Below are positions 28,306 through 37,621 of a stretch of 46,184 nt of DNA, in pieces. A program made the translations under genes and the position numbers. Position 1 is the stretch's first letter. Each line of letters opens with the position of its first letter. This stretch comes from Actinomycetota bacterium (GTDB lineage Bacteria; Actinomycetota; Actinomycetes; Nanopelagicales; Nanopelagicaceae), in assembly GCA_016870835.1 (NCBI GenBank), contig VGAG01000006.1, positions 1-46,184 of the forward strand, given 5' to 3'. Below the pieces are notes generated by a model, which saw only the letters and a program-made list of their open reading frames with translations, did not search any database and was not told the DNA's origin.

Positions 28306-28839
28306 GTGGTCGAATCCAGCGCCCGCTCCAACTATCAACACCAATCCACCGTTCATCGCCGCACTCGCGGCGCAATTATGAGCGCCGCCAGAGCGCTGCT
28401 CGGTGAGAGTGGAATAAGCGCAACTAACATGATTGATATTGCAGATCGCGCCCAAGTTTCGCGCGCCTCGCTTTATAACCATTTTAGAGATAAACATGAA
28501 GTTTTTGTCGGACTTGTTGAAACTGAAATCGATCGAATCTCAACCCTCGCCCTCGTTGCCCAATCCCGTTCCGAAGCGCTTCACATGATCTCTCGGGAAA
28601 TTTCGGCGCACGAAGGACTTCGCACTGCGATTGAGCGCGATGGCGATTTGATGGCGGCCGCCCTAACTGCGCGTGATCACAAAGTCTGGGTTGAAATTTA
28701 TGCCCAACTTTCAAAGATATTTGCAACCGATGTTGTTGGCGTTGGACTTGTACTTCGTTGGTTGATGGGACAAGTTACAGCGCCGCTTTCAGAGGAACAC
28801 TCGCGCGAGCAGGCAAATCGCATCTCCTCAATTCTCTAG
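28306..28839 (+). CDS. TetR-family transcriptional regulator
   Basis: A 177-residue protein with an N-terminal TetR DNA-binding domain: TRGAIMSAARALLGESG, then SATNMIDIADRAQVSRASLYNHFRDKHEVF (about residues 20-68), followed by a helical ligand domain with no recognisable specificity. It has its own leaderless-type promoter within the clgR stop and is followed by DUF3046. Its target is unknown; the nearest non-housekeeping gene is the cytochrome P450. Confidence 0.85.
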   Translation: MVESSARSNYQHQSTVHRRTRGAIMSAARALLGESGISATNMIDIADRAQVSRASLYNHFRDKHEVFVGLVETEIDRISTLALVAQSRSEALHMISREISAHEGLRTAIERDGDLMAAALTARDHKVWVEIYAQLSKIFATDVVGVGLVLRWLMGQVTAPLSEEHSREQANRISSIL

Positions 28840-28842
28840 TTT
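28837..28842 (+). promoter_or_regulatory. -10 candidate of the DUF3046 gene
   Basis: TAGTTT followed by 7 nt and ATG at 28850. It overlaps the stop codon of the TetR gene. Confidence 0.4.
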
Positions 28843-28849
28843 TAGTTCT

Positions 28850-29047
28850 ATGCGGATTACCGAACTGCGCCGCAGATTAAATGAACACTTCGGAGCCGAT
28901 TGGGCGCCTTCTTATTCCAAAGACATCATCTTGGCTGAACTCGGTGGCCAAACAATCGAAGCAGCCTTAGCTATGGGTATGGAACCTGCTGATATCTGGC
29001 GCGCAGTCGTCCGCCACAATCCTGAGATTAAGAGCGAACTGCGTTAA
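28850..29047 (+). CDS. DUF3046 family protein
   Basis: A 65-residue cytoplasmic protein of the actinobacterial DUF3046 family, normally encoded just upstream of recA. Recognisable features: MRITELRRRLNEHFG at the start, HDRVLA-like SKDIILAELGGQT in the middle and ADIWRAVVRHNP near the end. No function is known. Here recA is displaced by an intervening P450 gene on the other strand, whose 3' end overlaps this gene by 20 bp. Confidence 0.85.
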   Translation: MRITELRRRLNEHFGADWAPSYSKDIILAELGGQTIEAALAMGMEPADIWRAVVRHNPEIKSELR

Positions 29048-30434
29048 CTCGCATCGGGACGCTGCCCTTTGGCCTGTAGGTAGCGCGTGGTTGGGCTTTG
29101 GGGAATCCAGATTTGAGTTGCAGGCGGAAGCGGCGAGCGATTTCCAAGATGATTATTCGACCTTCAAGGAGCGCGAATTGATCACCGAGGCACTTTCTTG
29201 TACCGGCGCCGAAGGGGAAAAAAGCCCCTTTGGGAAGAGATTTTTCAAAGTCGCCGCTCCATCGTTCTGGTCTAAATTCATCGGGATCTTTGAAGTAGCG
29301 TGAATCTCGATGAGTTACATATTGGCTTACTAAAACGTGAGCGCCTTTAGGAACAAAACGACCTGCTAGTTCAACATCTTCAAGGGCGCGCCTTGGAGCG
29401 ACCCAGACTGGGGGACAGAGGCGTAAAACTTCATTGAAAATCGCTGCTGTAAGTGGGGCGGCGAAGAGTTTTGCTGCGAAATCTTCTGCTCCGCGATGAG
29501 CGAAAACAGTCTCGGCTTCCGTTGCTAATTGATCCCAATATTTTGGATTTTCACTCAAGTAAGAAAATACCCAAGTTAAAACATTTGCAGTTGTCTCATG
29601 CCCGCTCAAAATCAAAGTTAGAGTCTCGTCGCAAACTTCACTCTCGCTTAAGCGCTCGCCTTCAGGTGTTGTTGCCTCAAGCAATATTCCAAGTAAGTCA
29701 TCGCGCTTTATTCCATCTTTGATTCGTTCGCGGATAATCCTTGAAGCGACTTGATTTAAATCATCGGCCGCACTTTGGAACTTTCTAAAGTAAGGAATTG
29801 GCCAACTATCCATCCGGTCAAGACCGGGGAGCATGGTCCGTTCAATTCGATCAATAGCAATATGCATTGACTTTTGAACTCGCTCGGTATCTTCGCTTAT
29901 ATCTGTGCCAAAGAGAATCTCGGCAACGATGTCGAAAGTAAGTGACATCATCTCGGGGCCAAGTTCTACATCGCTTCCGGCGCGCCAATTTGAGATGTGC
30001 TTATCGGTAAGCGCAAGCATCGTTTCTGCGTATGAGGAAATCTTGCTGATATGAAATGGGGATTGCATAAGGCGGCGATGGCGCAGGTGAATCGGCTCCT
30101 CATTTGTGAGTAACCCAGTTCCCAAAACTTTGCGCATCCGTTCAAAACCAACGCCTTTGATAAAACTATGTTGTTTGCTAACCGTGACTTCATGAACCAT
30201 TTCGGGCGCAAAGGCGCCGTAGAAGAGTTGTCCTCCCAAGAAGAATGAGGTGAGGTCGCCGAATTGATCGCGGGCGCTTCGAAGAAAACCTGGGGTGTCC
30301 TTCTGGAATTGCAAAGTTAAAAGTGGCGAGCGCGGCCCTGGGGGAATCTCACTCTTTACCGTTCGGCGTTTAAGCGGCTTAGGAATCGGGGCGTATTCAG
30401 CTGGCCTCGGAGCGGTAAATGGGGTGGTGGCCAT
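29028..30434 (-). CDS. Cytochrome P450
   Basis: Heme monooxygenase of 468 residues. The I-helix oxygen motif is LILSGHETTANVL, the ExxR motif lies in FNEVLRLCPP, and the heme loop is FPFGAGTRKCLGDQFA with the thiolate cysteine near residue 414. No membrane anchor is evident; the N-terminus is Pro-rich with a PPGP motif. Substrate and redox partners are not encoded nearby. It separates DUF3046 from recA, which are usually adjacent, so it may be a later insertion. TACCGT (30440-30445, minus) ends 5 nt before the ATG. A LexA box lies 38 bp upstream of the ATG. Confidence 0.95.
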   Translation of the reverse strand: MATTPFTAPRPAEYAPIPKPLKRRTVKSEIPPGPRSPLLTLQFQKDTPGFLRSARDQFGDLTSFFLGGQLFYGAFAPEMVHEVTVSKQHSFIKGVGFERMRKVLGTGLLTNEEPIHLRHRRLMQSPFHISKISSYAETMLALTDKHISNWRAGSDVELGPEMMSLTFDIVAEILFGTDISEDTERVQKSMHIAIDRIERTMLPGLDRMDSWPIPYFRKFQSAADDLNQVASRIIRERIKDGIKRDDLLGILLEATTPEGERLSESEVCDETLTLILSGHETTANVLTWVFSYLSENPKYWDQLATEAETVFAHRGAEDFAAKLFAAPLTAAIFNEVLRLCPPVWVAPRRALEDVELAGRFVPKGAHVLVSQYVTHRDSRYFKDPDEFRPERWSGDFEKSLPKGAFFPFGAGTRKCLGDQFALLEGRIIILEIARRFRLQLKSGFPKAQPRATYRPKGSVPMRVNAVRS

Positions 30435-30471
30435 GGGGCACGGTAGGGCGGGGCGTGTCTCAAAGTCATTA

Positions 30472-30483
30472 GAACAAATGTTC
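30472..30483 (+). promoter_or_regulatory. LexA (SOS) box of recA
   Basis: GAACAAATGTTC, a perfect GAAC-N4-GTTC actinobacterial SOS operator, ending 2 nt before the recA -10 TAGACT. It also lies 38-49 bp upstream of the divergent P450 start. Confidence 0.85.
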
Positions 30484-30485
30484 GG

Positions 30486-30491
30486 TAGACT
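30486..30491 (+). promoter_or_regulatory. -10 element of recA
   Basis: TAGACT directly after the SOS box. The predicted start near 30498 leaves a leader of about 125 nt. Confidence 0.55.
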
Positions 30492-30500
30492 CTGGGTTAA

Positions 30501-30519
30501 TAACAGCGCCTAGCTGTTA
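30501..30519 (+). other. Hairpin at the 5' end of the recA leader
   Basis: Perfect 7-bp stem TAACAGC (30501-30507) and GCTGTTA (30513-30519) with loop GCCTA, placed a few nt after the predicted transcription start. CTCTGGGTT (30490-30498) and AACCAGAG (30524-30531) form a larger flanking inverted repeat in the DNA. Confidence 0.5.
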
Positions 30520-30622
30520 GTCCAACCAGAGCGGTTCCACACTTCCGCCCGAGATCACTCAGGCCGTCGGTGGTAGTCCGTACCTTCTGGACCAACTAAC
30601 GATAAAGAGAAAGGCAAGACAA

Positions 30623-31714
30623 GTGGCTAAACCCGCTAAAGATCCAACTGAAGAAAATAAGAACCAACCAGCCCCTGAAAAGCAGAAGGCCCTAGATACC
30701 GCGCTTGCCCAGATCGAGCGTCAGTTTGGCAAGGGCTCTGTAATGAAGATGAGCGAGAGAACCTCACAACCAATCGAGGTAATCCCAACCGGCTCAATCG
30801 CTCTCGATGTCGCCCTCGGAATTGGCGGCCTACCACGCGGAAGAATTATTGAAATCTTTGGACCTGAGTCCTCAGGTAAGACAACTCTGACGCTACATGC
30901 GATTGCAAATGCGCAACGCAATGGCGGAATCGCTGCCTTTATTGATGCCGAGCATGCCTTTGATTCTGAGTATGCAAAGAAGCTGGGCGTTGATATCGAT
31001 GCGCTACTTGTCTCTCAACCAGATACTGGTGAACAAGCACTTGAAATTATGGACATGCTAGTTCGCTCCGGCGCACTTGATTTAATTGTGGTCGACTCGG
31101 TTGCGGCTCTTGTTCCACGCGCTGAAATCGAAGGTGAGATGGGTGATTCACATATGGGACTTCAAGCAAGACTTATGTCCCAAGCGCTTCGAAAGATTAC
31201 TGGCGCACTTAGCCAATCTAAGACCACCGCAATCTTCATTAACCAGCTCCGCGACAAGATCGGCGTTTTCTTCGGCTCACCTGAGACAACTACTGGTGGA
31301 AAAGCCCTTAAGTTCTACGCCTCAGTCCGTATGGATATCCGCCGAATTGAGACCTTGAAAGATGGCCAAGAAGCGGTTGGAAATAGAACCCGCGTCAAAG
31401 TTGTGAAGAACAAGATGGCGCCTCCATTTAAGCAAGCAGAATTCGACATCCTCTACGGTGTTGGAATCTCTCGCGAAGGCAGCTTGCTAGATCTTGGCGT
31501 TGATCTTGGAATCGTAAAGAAATCCGGCGCTTGGTTCACCTATGAAGGAGACCAACTCGGCCAAGGAAAAGAGAACTCCCGTCAATTCCTTATCGATAAC
31601 CCAGATCTCGCAAATGAGATCGAGACCAAGATCCGTAACCATTACGCAACTGCCGATATCGATCCTGCTCTAGTTGCAGCGATTGATGAAGCTGCTGCTG
31701 ATGTCGAGTTCTAA
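30623..31714 (+). CDS. recA: Recombinase RecA
   Basis: ATP-dependent strand-exchange protein; as a filament it also triggers LexA self-cleavage. Walker [10 protein letters not shown] is near residue 80, the Walker B strand and loop L1 are in [24 protein letters not shown] and loop L2 follows [15 protein letters not shown]. Length 363, with a short N-terminal extension rich in Lys, Gln and Pro. The GTG start has GAAAGG about 8 nt upstream. A consensus SOS box controls it. The end overlaps recX by 14 nt. Confidence 0.98.
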   Translation: MAKPAKDPTEENKNQPAPEKQKALDTALAQIERQFGKGSVMKMSERTSQPIEVIPTGSIALDVALGIGGLPRGRIIEIFGPESSGKTTLTLHAIANAQRNGGIAAFIDAEHAFDSEYAKKLGVDIDALLVSQPDTGEQALEIMDMLVRSGALDLIVVDSVAALVPRAEIEGEMGDSHMGLQARLMSQALRKITGALSQSKTTAIFINQLRDKIGVFFGSPETTTGGKALKFYASVRMDIRRIETLKDGQEAVGNRTRVKVVKNKMAPPFKQAEFDILYGVGISREGSLLDLGVDLGIVKKSGAWFTYEGDQLGQGKENSRQFLIDNPDLANEIETKIRNHYATADIDPALVAAIDEAAADVEF

Positions 31715-32207
31715 ACAACTCCTTGAAGAAGAAGTAGCGAGCGACCCCTACCAAGTAGGAACGACGATTGCGCTTAGCGCACTTGGTCGTCGTGCGAAAA
31801 GTAGGGGAGAGCTCTTCACTCTTCTCAAGAAGCGAGGTATCGCCGAAGAGGTTGCCAACGCAATTCTCTTTCGCCTCCAAGAACAGGGTTTTGTTAATGA
31901 TTACGAATTTGCTCGATATTGGAGCGAATCCCGGCAACGTACAAAAAAGGTCTCGCGCCGAATAATCATCGGAGAGCTCCGTTCTAAAGGCATAAGCGAT
32001 GAGATCATCGAATGGATCACAAGTGATATCTCAGATGATGCTGAGTATGAAAACGCGCTTAAGTTTGCAGAGAGAAAAGCGCGTTCTTATGCAAAGTTAG
32101 AACCCCAAGTTGCCTACCGGCGACTACATGGAGCGCTCTCAAGACGAGGTTTCTCTGGAAATGTCATCAATAGAGTCATGCTGGAGTTAGGAATCTCCGC
32201 TAGATAA
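31701..32207 (+). CDS. recX: Regulatory protein RecX
   Basis: Caps RecA filaments and limits recombination. Typical RecX helical repeats: [30 protein letters not shown], then [16 protein letters not shown] and [13 protein letters not shown]. The ATG at 31701 lies inside the recA end, giving 168 residues and a 14-nt overlap; an ATG at 31674 would add nine residues with no family support. Coupling to recA keeps the two proteins co-expressed. Confidence 0.93.
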   Translation: MSSSKQLLEEEVASDPYQVGTTIALSALGRRAKSRGELFTLLKKRGIAEEVANAILFRLQEQGFVNDYEFARYWSESRQRTKKVSRRIIIGELRSKGISDEIIEWITSDISDDAEYENALKFAERKARSYAKLEPQVAYRRLHGALSRRGFSGNVINRVMLELGISAR

Positions 32208-32216
32208 TGCGATAGG

Positions 32217-32222
32217 TACGAT
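32217..32222 (+). promoter_or_regulatory. -10 element of miaB, leaderless geometry
   Basis: TACGAT, 6 nt (TCGCTC), GTG at 32229. Confidence 0.6.
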
Positions 32223-32228
32223 TCGCTC

Positions 32229-33650
32229 GTGAACCGTACCTATGTAATTCAGACTCTGGGCTGCCAGATGAATGTCCACGACTCAGAGCGGATCGCAGGT
32301 TCACTTGATGCTGCTGGATACACGCCAGCCCTAGAGGGCCAGGACCCCGATTTAATTGTCTTTAATACCTGCGCTGTTAGAGAGAATGCAGATAACAAGC
32401 TCTATGGACATTTGAGTTTCCTCGCCCCAACAAAGAAAGCCAATCCAGATCTACAGATTGCAATCGGTGGCTGCCTTGCTCAGAAAGATAAGGGCAGCAT
32501 CATTAAACGTGCGCCCTATGTTGATGTTGTATTTGGAACTCATAATGTCGGTTCCCTCCCAGCGCTCCTTGAACGAGCCCGAATTGAGCAACGTTCTCAG
32601 GTTGAGATTAAGGAAGCGCTAGAACATTTCCCATCAACCCTCCCAGCTCGAAGGCATTCAGCATTCTCGGCTTGGGTATCAATCTCAGTTGGCTGTAATA
32701 ACACCTGTACTTTCTGCATAGTTCCACAACTTCGAGGCCGCGAGAAAGACCGGCCGAGCGATGAAATTCTTGGCGAAATCCGCGCCCTCGTTGATGAGGG
32801 AGTAACTGAGGTAACTCTCCTTGGACAGAACGTAAATGCTTACGGCGTTGATTTTGGCGACCGGGAAGCTTTTGCAAAGTTGCTCCGCGAATGTGGCAAG
32901 GTCGATGGGTTAGAGCGAGTGCGCTTTATGTCCCCACATCCACGCGATTTCACAGATGATGTAATAGAAGCGATGGCCCAAACTCATAATGTGATGCCGC
33001 ATCTGCATATGCCCCTTCAATCCGGCTCGGATCGAATCTTGCAATCGATGCGCCGTTCATATCGAGTGGATCGCTATCGGGCAATTATTGAGAAAGTTAG
33101 GGCAGCGATGCCGCACTCAACGATTACTACGGATTTGATTGTGGGCTTTCCCGGTGAGAGTGAGAGCGATTTTCAAGCCAGCCTTGATGTTTGTAGTGAA
33201 TTACGCTTCCTGGCCGCCTATTCCTTTAAGTATTCCAAACGCCCCGGAACACCAGCTGCGCAAATGCCAGATCAAATCGATGAGGATGTAGTCGCAGAAC
33301 GCTATGACCGGTTGCATAAGAAGCTAAACGAAGTCTCACTATCGGTAAATGAAGATGTGATTGGAAGTGAACTCGAGGTTTTGATCACCGATATCGAAGC
33401 CGGCCGGGCCCAAGGCAAGAGTAGAGATTTCCGACTGGTGCACTTTGAAGTATCTGGTGAAGAAGGCGCACGACCAGGAGATGTTGCGAAGGTAAAAATC
33501 ACTAGCGCCAAGCCGCACTTTATCTTTGGTGAGAAGATTGAAATCCGAAAATCTCGCGGCGGAGATGCCTTTGAGCTGCGAAAGATGGAGGCAGAGAAGA
33601 ACGGGGTATTTCTCGGAGTCCCTCAACTAAAGAGCTCTCTCGTTAAATGA
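32229..33650 (+). CDS. miaB: tRNA-2-methylthio-N6-dimethylallyladenosine synthase MiaB
   Basis: Radical SAM enzyme that adds the 2-methylthio group to i6A37 of tRNAs reading U-starting codons. N-terminal cluster cysteines are in [16 protein letters not shown] (C12), [13 protein letters not shown] and GGCLAQK; the radical SAM motif is CNNTCTFC (about 156-163) followed by IVPQLRG. C-terminal TRAM domain. Length 473. It acts after MiaA, whose gene follows with an ATGA overlap. Confidence 0.96.
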   Translation: MNRTYVIQTLGCQMNVHDSERIAGSLDAAGYTPALEGQDPDLIVFNTCAVRENADNKLYGHLSFLAPTKKANPDLQIAIGGCLAQKDKGSIIKRAPYVDVVFGTHNVGSLPALLERARIEQRSQVEIKEALEHFPSTLPARRHSAFSAWVSISVGCNNTCTFCIVPQLRGREKDRPSDEILGEIRALVDEGVTEVTLLGQNVNAYGVDFGDREAFAKLLRECGKVDGLERVRFMSPHPRDFTDDVIEAMAQTHNVMPHLHMPLQSGSDRILQSMRRSYRVDRYRAIIEKVRAAMPHSTITTDLIVGFPGESESDFQASLDVCSELRFLAAYSFKYSKRPGTPAAQMPDQIDEDVVAERYDRLHKKLNEVSLSVNEDVIGSELEVLITDIEAGRAQGKSRDFRLVHFEVSGEEGARPGDVAKVKITSAKPHFIFGEKIEIRKSRGGDAFELRKMEAEKNGVFLGVPQLKSSLVK

Positions 33651-34549
33651 GTTTGATTTTCATAGTTGGAGCGACTGCGACTGGAAAGAGCGATTTATCA
33701 ATCCAATTGGCTAAGAAATTACAGGCCGAAATCATCAATGCCGATTCGATGCAGCTCTACCGGGGAATGGATATTGGAACTGCAAAATTAAGCCTCGAGC
33801 AGCGTGAGGGAATCCCACACCACTTAGTTGATGTTCTAGATGTAACTCAAGATGCTTCGGTCGCTGAGTACCAAGGATGGGCAAGAGCGAAAATTGATAG
33901 CCTAATAAAACAAGGTAAGAACGTTGTAGTGGTGGGCGGAACTGGGCTCTATATAAAGGCAATTCTCGATGAGTTAAATTTTCCAGATACGGATCCGGTT
34001 GTTAGGGCTCGTTTAAGTATTGAGGCGCAACAAGTTGGGATTGATGAGATGCATGCCCGGCTTGCAAAGTTAGATCCCGCTGCAGCCGCAGCAATTCCAA
34101 AGGAGAATGCAAGAAGAGTAGTGCGCGCCCTCGAAGTTATTGAAATTACTGGCGCTCCCTTTACCGCAAACCTTCCCAAAGCCGGGGCTTCCTACTATCC
34201 AGATGCAAAGCAATTTGGAGTTGTGTTGCAGCGCGATGACTTGAAGGAGCGGATTGATCGGCGGGTAGATGCAATGTGGGAGAGCGGTTTTGTAGAAGAG
34301 GTGCGCTCCTTAATCGATAAGGGAATCACAAGTGCGAAAACAGCAAGAGCTGCTCTCGGTTACAACCAGATAATCACTTTTCTTGAGGGTGCAGTAAGTG
34401 AAGAGGAAGCTCGGGAAGAGACCAAACGTGCTACCCGCGCTTATGCCCGAAGGCAGGAGACCTGGTTCTCGCGCGATGAGCGAATTACGTGGCTGAAGGG
34501 CGGTACCTCAGAGCGCCTAGATGCGATTACCTCATCTACGATTGGCTAA
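33647..34549 (+). CDS. miaA: tRNA dimethylallyltransferase MiaA
   Basis: Transfers dimethylallyl from DMAPP to A37 of tRNA, providing the substrate for MiaB. P-loop GATATGKS at residues 8-15, then [17 protein letters not shown] and GTGLYIKAI. Length 300. It uses the isoprenoid unit that the MEP enzymes Dxr and IspG in this window help make. The start overlaps miaB by 4 nt. Confidence 0.96.
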   Translation: MSLIFIVGATATGKSDLSIQLAKKLQAEIINADSMQLYRGMDIGTAKLSLEQREGIPHHLVDVLDVTQDASVAEYQGWARAKIDSLIKQGKNVVVVGGTGLYIKAILDELNFPDTDPVVRARLSIEAQQVGIDEMHARLAKLDPAAAAAIPKENARRVVRALEVIEITGAPFTANLPKAGASYYPDAKQFGVVLQRDDLKERIDRRVDAMWESGFVEEVRSLIDKGITSAKTARAALGYNQIITFLEGAVSEEEAREETKRATRAYARRQETWFSRDERITWLKGGTSERLDAITSSTIG

Positions 34550-34554
34550 TCACG

Positions 34555-35358
34555 ATGAGTTCACTTCAAGGCACATATGGCCATGGCACTGAGAATGATT
34601 TTGTATTGATTTATGACCCAGCTGGTGAGATTGATTTGAGTGAGACTGCCTGCCGCAAGATGTGTGAGCGCGGTAGCGGGATTGGCGCTGATGGCGTGAT
34701 TCGAATTCTCAAGCGCGAGGGTAAGTGGTTTATGGATTATCGAAATGCTGATGGCTCAATCGCCGAGATGTGCGGAAATGGGATCCGCGTTATGGCGCGC
34801 TACTTAGTTGACCGAGGGCATCAAGGCGCTGGGATTTTTCCGATCCAAACTCGGGATGGGATGAAATATATGAGCGTTCCCGAGAGCGGAGATATCACGG
34901 TGAATATGGGACAGGTCGCCCCAGTCGAAGGTGAAGTCTCAGCGAGTGCGAATGGAAAGAGTTGGAGCGGCTACAACATCAACGTCGGTAACCCACATGC
35001 CGTTGTATTTGTAGATGACCTTAGCGAAGTAGGCGATTTGAAGAGTTCGCCTTCGGTATCACCAAGTGAGTCTTATCCCGATGGCGTAAATGTTGAGTTT
35101 GTTAAGTTTCTAGCAAATGGCGAGTTGGCGATGCGGGTTCATGAGAGAGGTGTTGGCGAGACAAGGTCTTGTGGAACTGGAACTTGCGCCGTTGCGCTTG
35201 CGGCAACAATTGCAAAGAAGAAAAACCTTCCATCTAAATGGGTGATTCACCCACCAGGAGGTCGCCTCGTCGTTGAGATTGATCTACATTCAAATGCGAT
35301 TCTCACCGGTCCTGCGGTGTTGGTAAAAGATGTTGAAATAGGGGCTTTTCTTGGCTAA
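34555..35358 (+). CDS. dapF: Diaminopimelate epimerase
   Basis: Interconverts LL- and meso-diaminopimelate for peptidoglycan and lysine. The two catalytic cysteines are present: EMCGNGIR (C73) and ETRSCGTGTCA (C206). The longest frame opens upstream inside miaA at 34489, but the ATG at 34555, 5 nt after the miaA stop, begins with the family-typical KGHGTENDFVL-like GHGTENDFVLIYD and gives 267 residues. No Shine-Dalgarno sequence; probably coupled to miaA. Confidence 0.95.
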   Translation: MSSLQGTYGHGTENDFVLIYDPAGEIDLSETACRKMCERGSGIGADGVIRILKREGKWFMDYRNADGSIAEMCGNGIRVMARYLVDRGHQGAGIFPIQTRDGMKYMSVPESGDITVNMGQVAPVEGEVSASANGKSWSGYNINVGNPHAVVFVDDLSEVGDLKSSPSVSPSESYPDGVNVEFVKFLANGELAMRVHERGVGETRSCGTGTCAVALAATIAKKKNLPSKWVIHPPGGRLVVEIDLHSNAILTGPAVLVKDVEIGAFLG

Positions 35359-36793
35359 ACGGAGCGAGGAAGAGTACGACCAACTCTTGCAAGAGAGCGC
35401 CGAGGTCGCAGCCCAATTCGATAGCGATATCTTCATTCCAGATTCATTTGACTCAACCCAGCGAGATTTGAGCGATCGACAGGCGCTACGACGAGTTATC
35501 GGGCTCTCTACCGAACTTACAGATATCTCTGAGGCTGAGTATCGAAAGCTTCGCCTTGAGCGAGTGGTCCTAGTTGGAGTTTGGACTGAAGGAACAATTA
35601 AAGATGCCGAAAATTCAATGGCTGAACTTGCCGCTCTTGCCGAGACTGCTGGCTCAGAAGTTTTGGAGGCCTTGATTCAACGGCGGGACAAGCCAGACCC
35701 ATCGACCTTTATCGGTTCTGGAAAAGTTAGCGAGCTAAAGGGCGTTGTAAAAGCGACTGGCGCCGATACCGTGATCTGTGATGGTGAATTGAGCCCAGGA
35801 CAACTTCGCAACTTGGAAGATAAGGTAAAAGTAAAAGTTGTTGATCGCACCGCTTTGATTCTCGATATCTTCGCGCAACATGCAAAGAGTAAAGAAGGTA
35901 AAGCCCAGGTCGAGCTAGCTCAAGGTAGTTATATGTTGCCACGCCTTCGTGGTTGGGGTGATTCACTCTCGCGCCAAGCAGGTGGCATCGGTGGCCGCGG
36001 ACCTGGTGAGACCAAGATAGAAGTTGATCGTCGTCGCATCCGCGACAAGATGGCGAAATTGCGGCGCGAAATCAATGAGATGAAGGTAGCCCGCGATACC
36101 AAGCGCCGAGAGCGAAAGCGCAACTCAATTCCCTCGGTTGCAATCGCTGGTTACACAAATGCCGGAAAGTCCTCGCTCTTAAATCGCCTCACCAACGCGG
36201 GTGTCTTAGTACAGAACGCTCTATTTGCCACCCTTGATCCAACGGTGCGCAAATCCGAAACAAAAGATGGTCGCGTTTACACGCTAAGTGACACGGTCGG
36301 CTTCGTTAAGCACCTTCCTCATGAGCTAATTGATGCCTTTAAATCAACGCTTGAGGAGGTATCGGGATCGGATTTAATCGTCCATGTTGTCGATGGCTCT
36401 CATCAAGATCCACTTGGTCAGATCAAGGCGGTTCGAGAAGTTATTCGAGATATCGGGGGAGAGAAGATCCCCGAAATAATCGCGTTAAATAAGGCCGATA
36501 TTGCAGATCCGGAAGTTATGCGCCTTGTGATGCGCGAAGAGCCTGATGCTTATCCGGTCTCGGTTCATACCGGCGCTGGAATACCGGCGTTAATAGCTGC
36601 GATTGAGGCCTCACTTCCAAGGCCAAAAGTTGAGATTCAAACTCTGATTCCGTACAACCGCGGAGACTTAGTTAGTCGGATTCATGAAGAAGGTGAGATT
36701 CTCCGCGAAGAGCACCTTGAAGATGGGACTGCGTTACGTGCAAGAGTAGATGGGGCTCTTGCTCACCTGCTTGAGAAGTATGTAAGGGTTTAG
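35351..36793 (+). CDS. hflX: GTPase HflX
   Basis: Ribosome-associated GTPase that splits stalled or heat-damaged 70S ribosomes. N-terminal HflX domain with GSGKVSEL near residue 120, a coiled coil ([20 protein letters not shown], about 215-235, leading into basic helices), then the G domain with [14 protein letters not shown] near 265 and [10 protein letters not shown]. Length 480. The TTG start overlaps dapF by 8 nt and has AGGGG about 6 nt upstream. It ends convergent with lexA with overlapping stop codons. Confidence 0.93.
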   Translation: MAKRSEEEYDQLLQESAEVAAQFDSDIFIPDSFDSTQRDLSDRQALRRVIGLSTELTDISEAEYRKLRLERVVLVGVWTEGTIKDAENSMAELAALAETAGSEVLEALIQRRDKPDPSTFIGSGKVSELKGVVKATGADTVICDGELSPGQLRNLEDKVKVKVVDRTALILDIFAQHAKSKEGKAQVELAQGSYMLPRLRGWGDSLSRQAGGIGGRGPGETKIEVDRRRIRDKMAKLRREINEMKVARDTKRRERKRNSIPSVAIAGYTNAGKSSLLNRLTNAGVLVQNALFATLDPTVRKSETKDGRVYTLSDTVGFVKHLPHELIDAFKSTLEEVSGSDLIVHVVDGSHQDPLGQIKAVREVIRDIGGEKIPEIIALNKADIADPEVMRLVMREEPDAYPVSVHTGAGIPALIAAIEASLPRPKVEIQTLIPYNRGDLVSRIHEEGEILREEHLEDGTALRARVDGALAHLLEKYVRV

Positions 36794-37455
36794 CGGAGCG
36801 AGCGAAGTACAGCGGTAACAATTCCCAAGATCTCGCAATTATCGCCATTTATCGGGGCGTAATTATCGTTTGCTGGGAGTAGCCAGATATGGCCATCTTT
36901 CTTCGAGAAGGTCTTTACAGTCGCCTCACCATCAATCATCGCAGCAACAATCTCGCCCTTATTGCAATCTTTCTGGGAGCGGATGACAACATAATCGCCA
37001 TCGCAGATTGCGGCATCAATCATTGAATCGCCAACTACTTTCAACATAAACAATTCGCCTTCGCCAACAAGTGAGGCGGGAAGTGGAAACAACTCTTCAA
37101 CATTCTGTTCGGCAAGAATCGGGCCACCGGCTGCGATTCGGCCAACGAGTGGGATGTTATGAGTGCGTTCTGGTTTTATATCTTCAAATCTCTCATCGCC
37201 AGGAGTTAGAACTTCAAGGGCGCGACCTCTCGAGGGGTCGCGACGAATCCAGCCCTTTGCTTCGAGGGCTTCAAGTTGGTACTTAACGCTTGAGGGGGAG
37301 GCAAGACCTGCGGCATCTCCAATTTCTCGCATTGAAGGGGGATAGCCCTTCTCTTCCATCGCGCTCTTGATTGCTTCGAGGATCTTGAGTTGGCGGGAGG
37401 TCAGGCCATTCTCATCAACAGGGCCATCTGGGAGCTCAGAGAGTTTTGGGGTCAT
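36790..37455 (-). CDS. lexA: LexA SOS repressor
   Basis: Represses DNA-damage genes until RecA-stimulated self-cleavage. N-terminal winged helix-turn-helix (residues about 20-85), cleavage site Ala109-Gly110 in GRIAAGGP, catalytic Ser144 in GDSM and Lys181 in ATVKTF. Length 221. A TAAACT hexamer (37463-37468, minus) ends 7 nt before the ATG, so its mRNA may be leaderless. Two imperfect SOS boxes lie immediately upstream, consistent with autoregulation. Confidence 0.97.
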   Translation of the reverse strand: MTPKLSELPDGPVDENGLTSRQLKILEAIKSAMEEKGYPPSMREIGDAAGLASPSSVKYQLEALEAKGWIRRDPSRGRALEVLTPGDERFEDIKPERTHNIPLVGRIAAGGPILAEQNVEELFPLPASLVGEGELFMLKVVGDSMIDAAICDGDYVVIRSQKDCNKGEIVAAMIDGEATVKTFSKKDGHIWLLPANDNYAPINGDNCEILGIVTAVLRSLR

Positions 37456-37462
37456 GGCGGGA

Positions 37463-37468
37463 AGTTTA
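37463..37468 (-). promoter_or_regulatory. -10 element of lexA, leaderless geometry
   Basis: Minus-strand TAAACT, 7 nt (TCCCGCC), ATG at 37455. Confidence 0.55.
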
Positions 37469-37480
37469 GAACAAATTTAC
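37469..37480 (-). promoter_or_regulatory. LexA box 1 of lexA (imperfect)
   Basis: Read on the plus strand GAACAAATTTAC: one perfect half-site and one degenerate. It abuts the lexA -10. Confidence 0.6.
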
Positions 37481-37489
37481 GAGAATTTC

Positions 37490-37501
37490 AAACAAATGTT
37501 C
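37490..37501 (-). promoter_or_regulatory. LexA box 2 of lexA (one mismatch)
   Basis: Plus-strand AAACAAATGTTC, differing from the perfect recA box at one base. Its start is 21 bp from that of box 1, two helical turns, so two dimers could sit on the same face. Confidence 0.65.
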
Positions 37502-37547
37502 TAAAAAAACTTGCCGATGTCAGTGGCGGGGTGTACCTTTTGCTTTA

Positions 37548-37559
37548 GAACAGACGTTC
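37548..37559 (+). promoter_or_regulatory. LexA box 1 of the LysM gene (perfect)
   Basis: GAACAGACGTTC, exact GAAC-N4-GTTC, 62 bp before the LysM gene ATG. Confidence 0.75.
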
Positions 37560-37577
37560 GAAGAGTATCCCCACTCT

Positions 37578-37589
37578 CAACGATCGTTC
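37578..37589 (+). promoter_or_regulatory. LexA box 2 of the LysM gene (one mismatch)
   Basis: CAACGATCGTTC, one mismatch from consensus, starting 30 bp after the perfect box and about where the -35 or spacer of this gene would be. Confidence 0.55.
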
Positions 37590-37621
37590 TAGAAGATAGC
37601 TCGTAGTAGCTGGAGAGAACG

